DNA from: DATMFV01 sp035555975
GTDB lineage: Bacteria > Verrucomicrobiota > Verrucomicrobiia > Chthoniobacterales > Chthoniobacteraceae
DNA length: 64,000 bases
Direction of reading: 5' to 3'
Assembly (NCBI GenBank): GCA_035555975.1
Contig: DATMFV010000004.1
Location: 1 to 64,000, forward strand
In this document: piece after piece, positions 35,475 through 43,958 of the stretch
Numbering within the stretch: the stretch's first letter is position 1
Layout: every line of letters starts with the position of its first letter
Program-made: the position numbers and the translations under genes
The notes under the pieces: model-generated
The model's database searches: none
What the model was told of the DNA's origin: nothing
The model's input: the letters and a program-made list of their open reading frames with translations, nothing else

Positions 35475-36773
35475 CTACGGCATCGACCCCGTCTCGTGCG
35501 GAAGGACCAGGAACGGCTCCAGCGCCGGGACCGAACGGCCTGCGATCGAGGCGACGACGTGCGCCACCTCGTCCTCGTACTCGAGCGAAAGGATGTTCCC
35601 CTCGCGGTGGAGCCGGGCGACGAGGTCGCTCCTCTGCGGCGGGATGCGGAGTTCCACCGTCCGGAGCCCGTCCGCGACAAAATCGCCAATCCGGCCGATC
35701 AATTCCTCCAGCCCCTCGCCGGTATGAAGCGAGACAAAGACCGCGTCGGGAAAATGCCTCTTGAGATCGACCAGCACGGAAGGGTCTTCCACCTTGTCGA
35801 TCTTGTTGAAGACCACGAGCATCCGGCGCGTGTCGGCATCGAGATCGCCGAGCACCTTCATCGTCGTGTTATAAAACTCGACCACCCTCGGTTCGGAGGC
35901 GTCGAGCACATGGATCAGGAAATCCGAGAGCGCCGCCTCCTCCAGCGTGGCGTTGAACGACTCGATCAACTCGTGCGGCAGGCGACGGACAAACCCGACC
36001 GTATCGGTCAAAAGCAACGGCTGTTTGTTGGGCAGGGCGACGCGGCGGGTCGTCGTGTCGAGCGTGGCGAAAAGCTTGTTTTCCACCAGCACCTCCGCCC
36101 CGGTCAACCGCCGGAGCATCGACGACTTGCCGACGTTGGTGTAGCCGACGATCGCGGCGTTGGGCACCGGCGTCCGCTTGCGGTCCTTGCGCTGGGTGGC
36201 GCGGGAACGGCGCACTTCGACCAGTTCCTTCTTGAGCCGGTCGATCTGCCCGCGGATCTTCCGCTTATCCTGTTCGAGCTGCGATTCCCCCTCCCCCTTG
36301 CTGCCGATCCCCCCGCCCTGCTGGCCGAGGTGGGTCCAGGCACGGACCAGGCGCGGGAGCGAATACTCCATCTTTGCCACATCGACCTGCAAACGGGCCT
36401 CGCGCGTCTTGGCGCGCGCCGCGAAGATGTCGAGGATCACCTCGTGCCGGTCGAGCACCGTCACCCCGGTCAGTTTTTCCCAGTTGCGCTGCTGCGCGGG
36501 GGTCAGTTCATTGTCGAAAATAATGGCGTCGCCGGAGAGTTCCTTGACGCGGTCGGCGAGTTCCTGCGCTTTCCCGGTCCCGACCAAATAACGGGCGTGG
36601 CATTCGCGGTGATGCACCAGGCAACGGTCAACGACCGGAATGCCGAGCGTGTCGACCAGTTCCTCCAGTTCCTCCAGCAGGCTCTGCGCATCGGCCTGGC
36701 TGGCGTGCGACGTGTAGGCCCCGACCAGCACGGCCCGCTCTACGATTTTTTCCCGCTCGGTGATTTCAAACAT
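35475..36773 (-). CDS. hflX: Ribosome-associated GTPase HflX
   Basis: 432 residues. The N-terminal HflX domain has LVGTGKAQELADRV, IIFDNELTPAQQRNWE and VLDRHEVILDIFAARAKTREARLQVDVA; the coiled linker carries GGIGSKGEGESQLEQDKR. GTPase motifs follow: VGYTNVGKSSMLRRLTG, DTTTR, DTVGFVRRLPHEL and NKID. It splits or rescues stalled ribosomes in stress. It follows ptsI by 29 bases, so it is probably in the PTS transcript. Motifs complete. Confidence 0.94.
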   Translation of the reverse strand: MFEITEREKIVERAVLVGAYTSHASQADAQSLLEELEELVDTLGIPVVDRCLVHHRECHARYLVGTGKAQELADRVKELSGDAIIFDNELTPAQQRNWEKLTGVTVLDRHEVILDIFAARAKTREARLQVDVAKMEYSLPRLVRAWTHLGQQGGGIGSKGEGESQLEQDKRKIRGQIDRLKKELVEVRRSRATQRKDRKRTPVPNAAIVGYTNVGKSSMLRRLTGAEVLVENKLFATLDTTTRRVALPNKQPLLLTDTVGFVRRLPHELIESFNATLEEAALSDFLIHVLDASEPRVVEFYNTTMKVLGDLDADTRRMLVVFNKIDKVEDPSVLVDLKRHFPDAVFVSLHTGEGLEELIGRIGDFVADGLRTVELRIPPQRSDLVARLHREGNILSLEYEDEVAHVVASIAGRSVPALEPFLVLPHETGSMP

Positions 36774-36802
36774 TCGCTTTCAACGTACCACGCCGCGCCG
36801 CG

Positions 36803-38599
36803 TCACGCCAGCAACTCGGGGTAATAAGTCCGGGCGACTTCCTCGCACTTTTCCATGATCGAGGCGGCACAATCCATGTTTTTGACTTCGTCGACCAGTT
36901 GCAGGCAGACGCCGACATCAAGGCTCTGCACCGCCCGCTTCACGCGCGGCACCAGCGCCGCGCCGGTGCTCAGTTCATCGACCCCCAGACCGACCAGCAG
37001 CGGCGTCAGCGCAATTTCGCCCGCCATTTCCCCGCAGACCCCGACCCAGAGGTTGTGCGCGTGCGCGGCATTGACGACCATCTTGATCAGCCGGATGATC
37101 GCCGGGTGGGTCGGCTCGTAAAGGTGGGCGATCCGTTCGTTGACCCGGTCGACGGCGATCGTGTACTGGATCAGGTCGTTGGTGCCGATGGAAAAGAAAT
37201 CAACCTCGCGCGCCAGCAGGTCGGCCACGAGCGCGGCGCTCGGCACTTCGATCATCGCGCCGACTTCCATCGATTCGTTGAACGCAATCCCCTTGTCGCG
37301 CAACTCCTGCCGGCATTCTTCGAGCACGGCGTTGGCCCGGCGGAGTTCGTCGACGCCGGAAATCATCGGGTACATCAGCCTCACGTTGCCCGAAACCGAA
37401 GCGCGCAGGATCGCCCGCAACTGGGTCTTGAACACGTCTATCTGCTCCAGGCAGAAGCGGATCGCCCGCCAGCCGAGGAACGGGTTCAACTCCGAGGGGA
37501 GTTGCAGCGTGCTCATGAACTTGTCGCCGCCCAGGTCGAGCGTCCGGATGATCACCGACTGGCTGCCCATCTCCCGGGAGACGTTGCAATAATTCTCGTA
37601 CTGCTCCTCTTCGTTGGGGAGTTCCTCCTTGTTGAGGTAGAAAAACTCGGTCCGGTAGAGGCCGATCCCCTCCGCGCCGCTCTGCTTGACCATCTCGATG
37701 TCGTCGGACGACTCGATGTTGGCCGAAAGGGTGATGTGCCGCCCGTCGAGCGTGGTCGAAGGCGTCTCGCGCAGTTCGATCAGTTTCTCCTCGACCGCCG
37801 TCTTCTGCTCTTCGAGTTCGCCGTATTCCCAGAGCGTCTCGTCGGTCGGGTTGACGATGAGATAACCGTTGTAGCCGTCGAGGAGGACATGGTCGCCGGT
37901 TTCGATCGCGTCGCTGACATTCTGCAACGCCACGACGGCGGGAATGTTGAGCGAACGGGCCATGATCGCGGTATGCGAGGTCCGGCTCCCGGCATCGGTG
38001 GCAAACCCCTTGACCAGTTGGCGGTTGAGCTGCGCGGTGTCCGAGGGGGTGAGGTTGTGCGAAACGAGGATGTGCGGCGTGTCGACCTCGGAAAGGTTGC
38101 GCCCGCTGGTGCCGACGAGATTGTGGATGACCCGGCGGGTCACGTCGTTGATGTCGAGCGCCCGTTCGCGGAGGTACGGGTCGTCGATCTCGCTCAACGT
38201 CTTCGAATAACGGCTGGCGACTTCGGAGAAAACCGACTCAATATTCCAGAGGTCGCGCTTGAGCGTGCGCAGGACTTCGTCGATCAGCGTGCGGTCTTCC
38301 ACCACCAGGAGGTGGGCGTCAAAGATCCCGGCATCCTTCGCGCCGATCGCTTCGGCGATCCGCTGCTGCATCTCGAGGATCTGCGAGCGGGTCTGGATGA
38401 GCGCGGTTTCGAAGCGGGAGACTTCCGCGGCGACATCGCCTTCGGTGATGCGGCGCCTGGGCGGTTCCTCGTCGTCGGGCCGGAGGGCAAAAACCTCCCC
38501 CCGGGCGATGCCGGGGGAAACCCCCACGCCGTGGTAACGGCGCTCGGCTCGTTCAGGTCGCTCGGGCCGTTGGGGCCTCGGTTCGCTCGACTCACCCAT
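36803..38599 (-). CDS. ptsI: Phosphoenolpyruvate-protein phosphotransferase (PTS enzyme I)
   Basis: 598 residues. It transfers phosphate from PEP to HPr. The start region YHGVGVSPGIARGEVFAL is preceded by about 20 Arg/Pro-rich residues (EPRPQRPERPERAERR), an unusual extension. The active-site His is in TDAGSRTSHTAIMARSLNIPAVV (about 205). The PEP domain has GIGLYRTEFFYLN, MYPMISGVDELR, GAMIEVPSAA, SIGTNDLIQYT, and GVCGEMAGE with the catalytic Cys. No sugar-specific EII component lies in the window, so the system here looks regulatory. Confidence 0.95.
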   Translation of the reverse strand: MGESSEPRPQRPERPERAERRYHGVGVSPGIARGEVFALRPDDEEPPRRRITEGDVAAEVSRFETALIQTRSQILEMQQRIAEAIGAKDAGIFDAHLLVVEDRTLIDEVLRTLKRDLWNIESVFSEVASRYSKTLSEIDDPYLRERALDINDVTRRVIHNLVGTSGRNLSEVDTPHILVSHNLTPSDTAQLNRQLVKGFATDAGSRTSHTAIMARSLNIPAVVALQNVSDAIETGDHVLLDGYNGYLIVNPTDETLWEYGELEEQKTAVEEKLIELRETPSTTLDGRHITLSANIESSDDIEMVKQSGAEGIGLYRTEFFYLNKEELPNEEEQYENYCNVSREMGSQSVIIRTLDLGGDKFMSTLQLPSELNPFLGWRAIRFCLEQIDVFKTQLRAILRASVSGNVRLMYPMISGVDELRRANAVLEECRQELRDKGIAFNESMEVGAMIEVPSAALVADLLAREVDFFSIGTNDLIQYTIAVDRVNERIAHLYEPTHPAIIRLIKMVVNAAHAHNLWVGVCGEMAGEIALTPLLVGLGVDELSTGAALVPRVKRAVQSLDVGVCLQLVDEVKNMDCAASIMEKCEEVARTYYPELLA

Positions 38600-38723
38600 T
38601 ACCGTAGGCTTTCGACAGGGGGGCGCAGACCCCGGGGCGTTATTGCCCGGACTCTCTCCCGATTTGGTTTGGTTGGCGGAGTGACCATGCAGCGGTGCTC
38701 TCGCATCGACGCCTTCTTCCCTT

Positions 38724-38751
38724 AAAAAGCCCCTTTGCGGAGAGGTTTTTT
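38724..38751. terminator. Two-way hairpin between ptsH and ptsI
   Basis: AAAAAGCCCC, then TTTGCGGA, then GAGGTTTTTT can pair in either strand with one mismatch, and it overlaps the ptsH stop codon. It could lower read-through from ptsH to ptsI, giving more HPr than enzyme I. Confidence 0.45.
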
Positions 38752-39058
38752 AATCCTCGTCGAAATGTCGCGCCACAAGCGCTTCGATCTCGACCAGCGC
38801 CTTCTCGGCATCCGGCCCCTCGCAAGTCACCAGCAGTTTCGATCCCTGCCCGGCGGCGAGCATCATCAGGCCCATAATGCTCTTGCCGTTGACTTGTTCA
38901 CCATCCTTTTCAACCCAGACATCCGACCTGAAACGGCTGCAAATCTTCACAAACATCGCCGAAGGGCGGGCGTGAAGACCGAGACGATTGAGGATCGTGA
39001 TCTCCTTGCTGAATTTCTTCTCCTGACTACTGGTAGTTCTGCGGCTTAAGAGGCCCAT
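38750..39058 (-). CDS. ptsH: Phosphocarrier protein HPr
   Basis: 102 residues. The catalytic His29 is in NRLGLHARPSAMFV and the regulatory Ser60 in EQVNGKSIMGLMML, the target of HPr kinase. About 17 residues (MGLLSRRTTSSQEKKFS) extend the N-terminus beyond the usual 85-residue protein. Its ATG overlaps the hprK stop by one base (TAATG). Both phosphorylation sites are intact, so control by HprK and enzyme I is expected. Confidence 0.94.
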   Translation of the reverse strand: MGLLSRRTTSSQEKKFSKEITILNRLGLHARPSAMFVKICSRFRSDVWVEKDGEQVNGKSIMGLMMLAAGQGSKLLVTCEGPDAEKALVEIEALVARHFDED

Positions 39059-40011
39059 TATGGTTGTTTCTGCATTAAATTCAAAAGACGTTCGTTAAAT
39101 TCCAAGGCGCTGTTTCGCCCCATGCCTTTGAGCTTCTGATCCAGAGCCGCGACCTCCACGAGGCGCGCCAGATCCCGACCCGTCCGCACAGGAATGGTAA
39201 TATGGGGAACCGGAATGTCCAATATTTCGTAGAACTCCTGTTCCAACCCTATCCTATCCACCTCTTCAAGCTCTTGCCAATCTTTTAATGTCACGATCAG
39301 ATCGAGCTGTTTCTCGAAACGGATGGCCCCGATGCCAAAAATCGAGGTGACGTTGATGATCCCGAGCCCCCTGACCTCCATATGGTGCCGGGTCAACTCG
39401 GGGGAGGTCGCCATCAGGCGGCGGCCTTCGATCACCCGCAGGCGGGTCACATCGTCGCTCACCAGCGAGTGCCCCCGCTCGATGAGACCGAGGACGCACT
39501 CGCTCTTGCCGATGCCACTCGACCCCCGTACCATCGTGCCAACGCCGAGGATGTCAACCATGCTCCCGTGTTCGGTCCGGTTGGGGGCGAAGTCGTTTTC
39601 CAGCGCGAGCGTCGCCGCGTTGATGAAGTGCATCGTCACCAGCGGCGTGCGGAACACCGAGACGCCGACCGCCTCCGCCTCCTCCAGCAGCGGCTGCGGA
39701 GGCCGGGCCGAACGGGAAAGGACCAGGCACGGCACGCGGCGGGTCACCAGCGCGCGGACGCGGCGGCGGACTTCGAGCGCGGGGAGGCTTTTGAGGAACG
39801 CCAGCTCCGCGCTGCCGAGCACCTGAATCCGTTTATCGGCAAAAAACTGAAAAAAACCGGTCAGCGCCAGCCCGGGCCGGTTGATCGTCGGCTCCTTGAT
39901 GCGTCGCCTGAACCCGGCGTCGGAGCTGGCCAGCGTCAGGCTCAAGGCCGCGCCGTGCCGTTCATAAAACTCGCCCACGCTCACCGCCGGGTACTTCAGA
40001 CGTGTCTTCAA
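39058..40011 (-). CDS. hprK: HPr kinase/phosphorylase
   Basis: 317 residues if started at TTG 40011. The frame stays open up to 40152, but that part reads through a hairpin terminator, so a start inside is needed; TTG 40011 gives the usual family length. Walker A is GSSGIGKSE (about 163-171), His148 is in RTEHGSMVDILG, and the C-terminal family signature is GRDLARLVEVAALDQKLKGMG. The N-terminal domain shows RIKEPTINRPGLALTGF. It phosphorylates HPr on the regulatory Ser and reverses this. Start uncertain, function secure. Confidence 0.9.
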   Translation of the reverse strand: MKTRLKYPAVSVGEFYERHGAALSLTLASSDAGFRRRIKEPTINRPGLALTGFFQFFADKRIQVLGSAELAFLKSLPALEVRRRVRALVTRRVPCLVLSRSARPPQPLLEEAEAVGVSVFRTPLVTMHFINAATLALENDFAPNRTEHGSMVDILGVGTMVRGSSGIGKSECVLGLIERGHSLVSDDVTRLRVIEGRRLMATSPELTRHHMEVRGLGIINVTSIFGIGAIRFEKQLDLIVTLKDWQELEEVDRIGLEQEFYEILDIPVPHITIPVRTGRDLARLVEVAALDQKLKGMGRNSALEFNERLLNLMQKQP

Positions 40012-40040
40012 AGGTTCAGAAAAAAGAAAAATCGAGGAAC

Positions 40041-40076
40041 CAAAAGCTCCCCTCCTTTTTGGAATGGCAGGGGAGC
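40041..40076 (-). terminator. Terminator between hpf and hprK (minus strand)
   Basis: On the minus strand, GCTCCCCT and AGGGGAGC form an eight-pair stem (15-base loop) followed by TTTTGG. It lies about 30 bases before the proposed hprK start. Confidence 0.5.
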
Positions 40077-40101
40077 CTGACCAAAAACCTTTCCCGGATC
40101 G

Positions 40102-40132
40102 GGCGGTTCTCCTGAAACTCCTGAGAACCGCC
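40102..40132. repeat. Perfect ten-base-pair hairpin downstream of hpf
   Basis: GGCGGTTCTC (40102-40111) and GAGAACCGCC (40123-40132) are exact inverted arms, 28 bases past the hpf stop. With the next hairpin it forms a tandem pair. No T-run on the minus strand; perhaps an mRNA 3' stabiliser. Confidence 0.5.
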
Positions 40133-40159
40133 GTTTTCCGGGAATTTGTCACCCAACGG

Positions 40160-40738
40160 TCACGAGAAGACCGGCTCGATCACACCAACGCCGTTGTCCT
40201 TGCGGCGGTAGACGACATTGATCCTGTCGTTCTTCGCGTTGTGGAAGACCACGAACTGCCGGTTGGACATCTCAAGCTGGAGGATCGCCTCGTCGACATA
40301 CATCGGCTTGACCGGGTATTTCTCGGTCTGCACGACGCTCGGCTCGGCGTCGAGATCGGCCAGGTCGAGCCCGTCGAGGCTGAAGACCTGCTCCTCGACA
40401 TGCCGCACCTCGCCCTTGCGCGGGCGGTGCTGGCGCATGATCCGGGTCTTGTACTTGCGCATCCGGCGCGCGATCTTGTCCATCACCTGGTCAATCGAGG
40501 CATACATGTCGGTCGTTTCCGCCGAGGCTTCGATCGAAATGTGATTGGCGCAAAGGAGGAGTACTTCCGCAGAATGTCGGTATTTCTGAACGTCGAGGAC
40601 CACTTGCGCCTCAATGATGCGGGGGTAATCGAGGTGCAGCCCTTCCACCTTCTTGATCGCGTAGGCTTTCATCGGTTCCGAAACGCTGACGTGACGGCCG
40701 GTGACTTGGATGGGCAGGTTTACGTTGGCAACTTGCAT
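40160..40738 (-). CDS. hpf: Ribosome hibernation promoting factor, long form
   Basis: 192 residues: an N-terminal S30AE domain (about 7-105: LPIQVTGRHVSVSEPMKAYAIKKVEG through HISIEASAETTDMYASIDQVMDKIARRMRKYK), a linker, and the C-terminal dimerisation domain (about 135-190: VQTEKYPVKPMYVDEAILQLEMSNRQFVVFHNAK) that marks the long form, which pairs ribosomes into 100S particles. A strong site, AAAGGAGG, lies ten bases before ATG. It sits between lptB and hprK, as in proteobacterial rpoN regions. Confidence 0.94.
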   Translation of the reverse strand: MQVANVNLPIQVTGRHVSVSEPMKAYAIKKVEGLHLDYPRIIEAQVVLDVQKYRHSAEVLLLCANHISIEASAETTDMYASIDQVMDKIARRMRKYKTRIMRQHRPRKGEVRHVEEQVFSLDGLDLADLDAEPSVVQTEKYPVKPMYVDEAILQLEMSNRQFVVFHNAKNDRINVVYRRKDNGVGVIEPVFS

Positions 40739-40766
40739 GCTTTGTTTCCTCCTTTGGGTTTGGTGT

Positions 40767-41537
40767 TTACATCTGGAAGCGTTCCCCCAGATAAAGTTGT
40801 CGGCTGACCGGGTCGTGAATCAGGAAATCCTTGGTCCCCTCCCGTTCGATGCGTCCTTCAAAGACAAGATACGCCCGATCGACGATGGAGAGCGTCTCGC
40901 GGACGTTATGGTCGGTGATCAAAATCGCCAGCCCCTCCTTGCGCAGATCGGAGATGATCTGCTGCACGTCGGAGACGGCGATCGGGTCGACGCCGCTGAA
41001 CGGTTCGTCGAGCATCAGGAGGCTCGGGTTGCTCACCAGCGAGCGGGCGATGGTCAGACGCCGTTTTTCCCCGCCGCTCAAGGTCAGCGCCTGCTGGCGG
41101 GCGACGTGCGTGATGCCGAACTGCTCGAGCAACTGGTCGCACCGTTCGCGGCGCGCCTTCCGGCCGAGAGAGGTGGTTTCAAGGATCGCCATGATGTTCT
41201 CCTCCACGGTCAGCTTGCGGAAGATCGACTCCTCCTGCGGAAGGTAGCCCATCCCCGCGCGCGCGCGGCGATACATCGGGTACTGGGTCATGTCTTCCCC
41301 CTTGAAGACCACCCGTCCGGAATTGGGCCGGACGAGGCCGACGACCATATAAAAAGTCGTCGTCTTGCCGGCGCCGTTCGGACCCAGAACCCCGACGATT
41401 TCGCCGGGGCGGATGTTGATGTCCACCCCGTTGACCACGGCACGTTTACCATACACCTTAACCAGCTTCTCTGTAAAGAGAATTGGCTCGGTGGCCTGGG
41501 CGGTTTCGCTCTTTTGGGGGGCCAGCGCCTGCTTCAC
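40767..41537 (-). CDS. lptB: LPS export ABC transporter ATPase LptB
   Basis: 256 residues. Walker A LGPNGAGKTTTFYMVVGL (51-68), then the LptB-specific YLPQEESIFRKLTVEENI, signature LSGGEKRRLTIARSL and Walker B LLMLDEPFSGVDP. It powers LPS extraction from the inner membrane with LptFG, which are not in the window. About 20 residues precede the usual start. It overlaps the lptA-like stop (ATGA), so it is co-translated. Confidence 0.95.
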   Translation of the reverse strand: MKQALAPQKSETAQATEPILFTEKLVKVYGKRAVVNGVDINIRPGEIVGVLGPNGAGKTTTFYMVVGLVRPNSGRVVFKGEDMTQYPMYRRARAGMGYLPQEESIFRKLTVEENIMAILETTSLGRKARRERCDQLLEQFGITHVARQQALTLSGGEKRRLTIARSLVSNPSLLMLDEPFSGVDPIAVSDVQQIISDLRKEGLAILITDHNVRETLSIVDRAYLVFEGRIEREGTKDFLIHDPVSRQLYLGERFQM

Positions 41538-42265
41538 GAATGGGAACCGGTTGCGGTGCGATGAAACATCGCCCCTGGACGCGGGGAAGCGTTCTTTTCC
41601 TTCTTTCCGGGCACCGGCCCGGAGGAATCCGAAATCACCGTTTTACTCGGGCCCCTGGTCTGGAGAGCCCCCTTCTGGTTGAGGATCATCACCGTTCCCT
41701 CTTCCGTGGCGACCTGGGTGTTGATCCCCTGCTGGATCTGCGGCCAGCCGCTCAACGTCACGTTGCCGGTTGCCGCATCGTACTCCGCCTTGCGGGCCTT
41801 GCCGACGTAACGGGTCACCTCCCCCTTGTCGTCGACCTTTTCCTGCACGATGACGACCCCGCCCTCTGCCACGGCGCGTTCAAGCCCCCCGCCAGCCTCC
41901 GGGGCCTTTCTTTCCGCCCCTTCGCGGGATGAATCGCGGCGCAGGTAGGCCGTCAGTTTTTCGCAGGTCAGGTGAAACTGGGCATCCTTGACGCTGACAT
42001 CGCCCAGAAAGACCGCTTTTCTCGTTTTCTCATCGAAAGTCGTCTCCTTGCTGGCCGTAATCTCGGTCGGTATTTTTCCGTCCCGTTCATGCGACCGCTT
42101 CGGCCTCTCTCCCGACCGGTCGCCACTGGCCGGGCTCTTCGCCTCGAAACCGGATGCTGGATCGACGCGAAACCCGTTCTGCGCCATCGCGCTCCCGTGC
42201 GGGAAAAAACTCCCCCCCAAGACCATCGCCACCGCGACAGCCACCGACAGGCCGGGCTTACTCAT
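41534..42265 (-). CDS. lptA: LptA/OstA-like periplasmic LPS transport protein
   Basis: 243 residues from ATG 42265, preceded by GGAGGAG. Signal peptide 1-28 (cut near SAMAQ). The OstA-like beta domain spans about 60-210: PTEITASKETTFDEKTRKAVFLGDVSVKD, LTCEKLTAYL, GGVVIVQ and GKARKAEYDAATGNVTLSGWPQIQQ. The C-terminus (SSGPVPGKKEKNAS) is disordered. It bridges inner and outer membranes for LPS. Gene name rests on fold and position between lptC-like and lptB genes. Confidence 0.85.
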   Translation of the reverse strand: MSKPGLSVAVAVAMVLGGSFFPHGSAMAQNGFRVDPASGFEAKSPASGDRSGERPKRSHERDGKIPTEITASKETTFDEKTRKAVFLGDVSVKDAQFHLTCEKLTAYLRRDSSREGAERKAPEAGGGLERAVAEGGVVIVQEKVDDKGEVTRYVGKARKAEYDAATGNVTLSGWPQIQQGINTQVATEEGTVMILNQKGALQTRGPSKTVISDSSGPVPGKKEKNASPRPGAMFHRTATGSHS

Positions 42266-42800
42266 CGCTCTCCTCCTTCTGTAATTTCGGTGCATCAAAC
42301 TCCTCACGATTATAAATCAGCATGCGGACCGGGCCGGTAAACTTCCCCTCCCGCGTCCGGGTATTAAAGGTCATGTGGGAGCCGGTCAACTCCAGATCGT
42401 GGCGATGGATCGTCACCGGTTCCGCACTGGAGAGGATGCGGGTCTCCAGGTCGATCTGCGAGTGCGAAAGCTCCATCATCATCTCGGAGGCCCCATCCTC
42501 GCCGAACATCTCGATCTTCAGGTCGCTCATCTCCATCACCTTTCCGGAAACCCGTTCCGCCGCGCCGATCTCGAAGTTCATCCGCAGGTTCCCGTTCTCA
42601 TCAAAGTCCGGCAGCTTGATCCCCTGCGCCTTGTGGCCGATCGGGATCGGCACCTGGATGCCGTCGCGCTCCTCCTTCGCCTTCTTTTTGTCCGAAGCAT
42701 GTCCGCCGGACGGCCAGCAAAGCAGCGCCGCCATGGCAAGCCCGAGCCAGCCGTTTCGCAACAGCAGGCGTCGGTTCGGGATGCGGGCGGACGGCTTCAT
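42258..42800 (-). CDS. LptC-like LPS export protein
   Basis: 180 residues from ATG 42800 (an in-frame TTG at 42827 is an alternative; neither has a good ribosome site). It has one membrane or signal segment (about 12-35, LLLRNGWLGLAMAALLCWPSGGHA). The rest is beta-rich and OstA-like: GIKLPDFDENGNLRMNFEIGAAERVSGKVMEM, DLETRILSSAEPVTIHRHDLELTGSHMTFNTRTREGKFTGPVRM. The wording matches the LptC-like proteins of LPS operons. It overlaps lptA by eight bases. Distant from E. coli LptC, hence no symbol. Confidence 0.7.
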   Translation of the reverse strand: MKPSARIPNRRLLLRNGWLGLAMAALLCWPSGGHASDKKKAKEERDGIQVPIPIGHKAQGIKLPDFDENGNLRMNFEIGAAERVSGKVMEMSDLKIEMFGEDGASEMMMELSHSQIDLETRILSSAEPVTIHRHDLELTGSHMTFNTRTREGKFTGPVRMLIYNREEFDAPKLQKEESDE

Positions 42801-42833
42801 CCGGGGTTGAAGGGCAACGGAGTTCAAAAAAGG

Positions 42834-43649
42834 TCAGACAAGATGATGGATCGCCTTGAGTTGCCGGAGCAACGGCAGAAGGTCGTCGAGCGGGATCTGG
42901 TTGGGCCCGTCGGAAAGCGCCTCCGCCGGGTTTTCATGCGTTTCGATGAACACCCCGTCGCACCCTGCGGCCACCGCCGCCCGCGCCAGCACCGGCGCGA
43001 GGATGCCGTCGCCCGAAGTGCTCGCCCCCGCGCCGCCGGGACGCTGCACCGAGTGGGTCGCATCAAAAATGACCGGGTAGCCGACCTCGCGCATCCAGTA
43101 AAGCGAGCGCATATCGGCCACGAGGTTGTTGTAGCCGAAGCTGGTCCCCCGTTCCGTGAAGAAAAACCGTTCGCACCCGAAGCGCTCCAGCTTGACCGCA
43201 ATGTTTTTGACATCCCACGGCGCGAGAAACTGCCCCTTCTTGACATTGACCACGCGGCCCGTCTCCGCGGCGGCCTGGATCAGGTCGGTCTGGCGGCACA
43301 AAAAGGCCGGGATCTGCAAAATATCAATGAACTCCCCGGCGATCGCCGCCTCCTGTGGAGAGTGGATGTCGGTCGTCACCGGCACGCCGAGGTCGCACCC
43401 GATGGAGGCGAGGATCTCGCACCCCCCGCGCACGCCGGGGCCGCGAAAGGAGTCGACCGAAGTCCGGTTCGCCTTGTCGTACGACGCCTTGAAAACAAAG
43501 GAAACCCCCGCTTCGTCGCAGATCGCCTTGATCCGCTCTCCCATCCGCCGGGCAAAGGCTTCCGACTCCATCACGCACGGGCCGAGGATGAACACCGGCT
43601 CTTTGGCGCCGATCGTCACGGAGCCGACTTGAAACGATTTGATCTTCAT
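42834..43649 (-). CDS. kdsA: 3-deoxy-8-phosphooctulonate synthase (KDO8P synthase)
   Basis: 271 residues. It condenses PEP and arabinose 5-phosphate to KDO 8-phosphate for LPS. Motifs: FILGPCVMESEAF (19-31), FKASYDKANRTS, GVRGGCEILASIG, VTTDIHSPQEA, PAFLCRQTDL and DATHSVQRPGG. Cys in GPC, where the E. coli enzyme has Asn, places it in the metal-dependent class. It heads the kdsA-lptC-lptA-lptB run, with 33 bases before the lptC-like gene. Confidence 0.94.
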   Translation of the reverse strand: MKIKSFQVGSVTIGAKEPVFILGPCVMESEAFARRMGERIKAICDEAGVSFVFKASYDKANRTSVDSFRGPGVRGGCEILASIGCDLGVPVTTDIHSPQEAAIAGEFIDILQIPAFLCRQTDLIQAAAETGRVVNVKKGQFLAPWDVKNIAVKLERFGCERFFFTERGTSFGYNNLVADMRSLYWMREVGYPVIFDATHSVQRPGGAGASTSGDGILAPVLARAAVAAGCDGVFIETHENPAEALSDGPNQIPLDDLLPLLRQLKAIHHLV

Positions 43650-43667
43650 GGATTGAAGTCGGCCCTT

Positions 43668-43958
43668 TTAGCGCCGCTCGGCCTTGAGGGCTTCCGCGAG
43701 GCTGTTCTCCAGATGGGTCAGGGTATTCTGGAGCACCGTCGCTTCATTGGCGGTCAGGTTCCCGCGCGTCTTGAAGGCGATGGCCGCCAACTGCTCCACC
43801 AGCATCCGGGCGACATCAAGGTTCACCTGCGGCCTGCCGGTCTGGGGATGAGGCATCAACCCGAGGCAGAGCGAAGCGTTTTGGGCATGCATCCGAACGA
43901 ATTCGATGAAACGAACCGTCATTTCACCTGATTCCGTCGTCTTCTGTACTTCAGCCAT
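43668..43958 (-). CDS. DUF1844 protein
   Basis: 96 residues. The conserved segment reads FIEFVRMHAQNASLCLGLMPHPQTGRPQVNLDVARMLVEQLAAIAFKTRGNLTANEA, matching DUF1844 proteins of many phyla. Mostly helical, no signal peptide. It lies 18 bases before kdsA on the same strand, so it probably leads that operon. Function not known. Confidence 0.85.
   Translation of the reverse strand: MAEVQKTTESGEMTVRFIEFVRMHAQNASLCLGLMPHPQTGRPQVNLDVARMLVEQLAAIAFKTRGNLTANEATVLQNTLTHLENSLAEALKAERR

Noticed and set aside
40064..40807. Plus-strand frame opposite hpf and the hairpins
   Set aside because: Antisense shadow; hpf has clear domains and a strong ribosome site.
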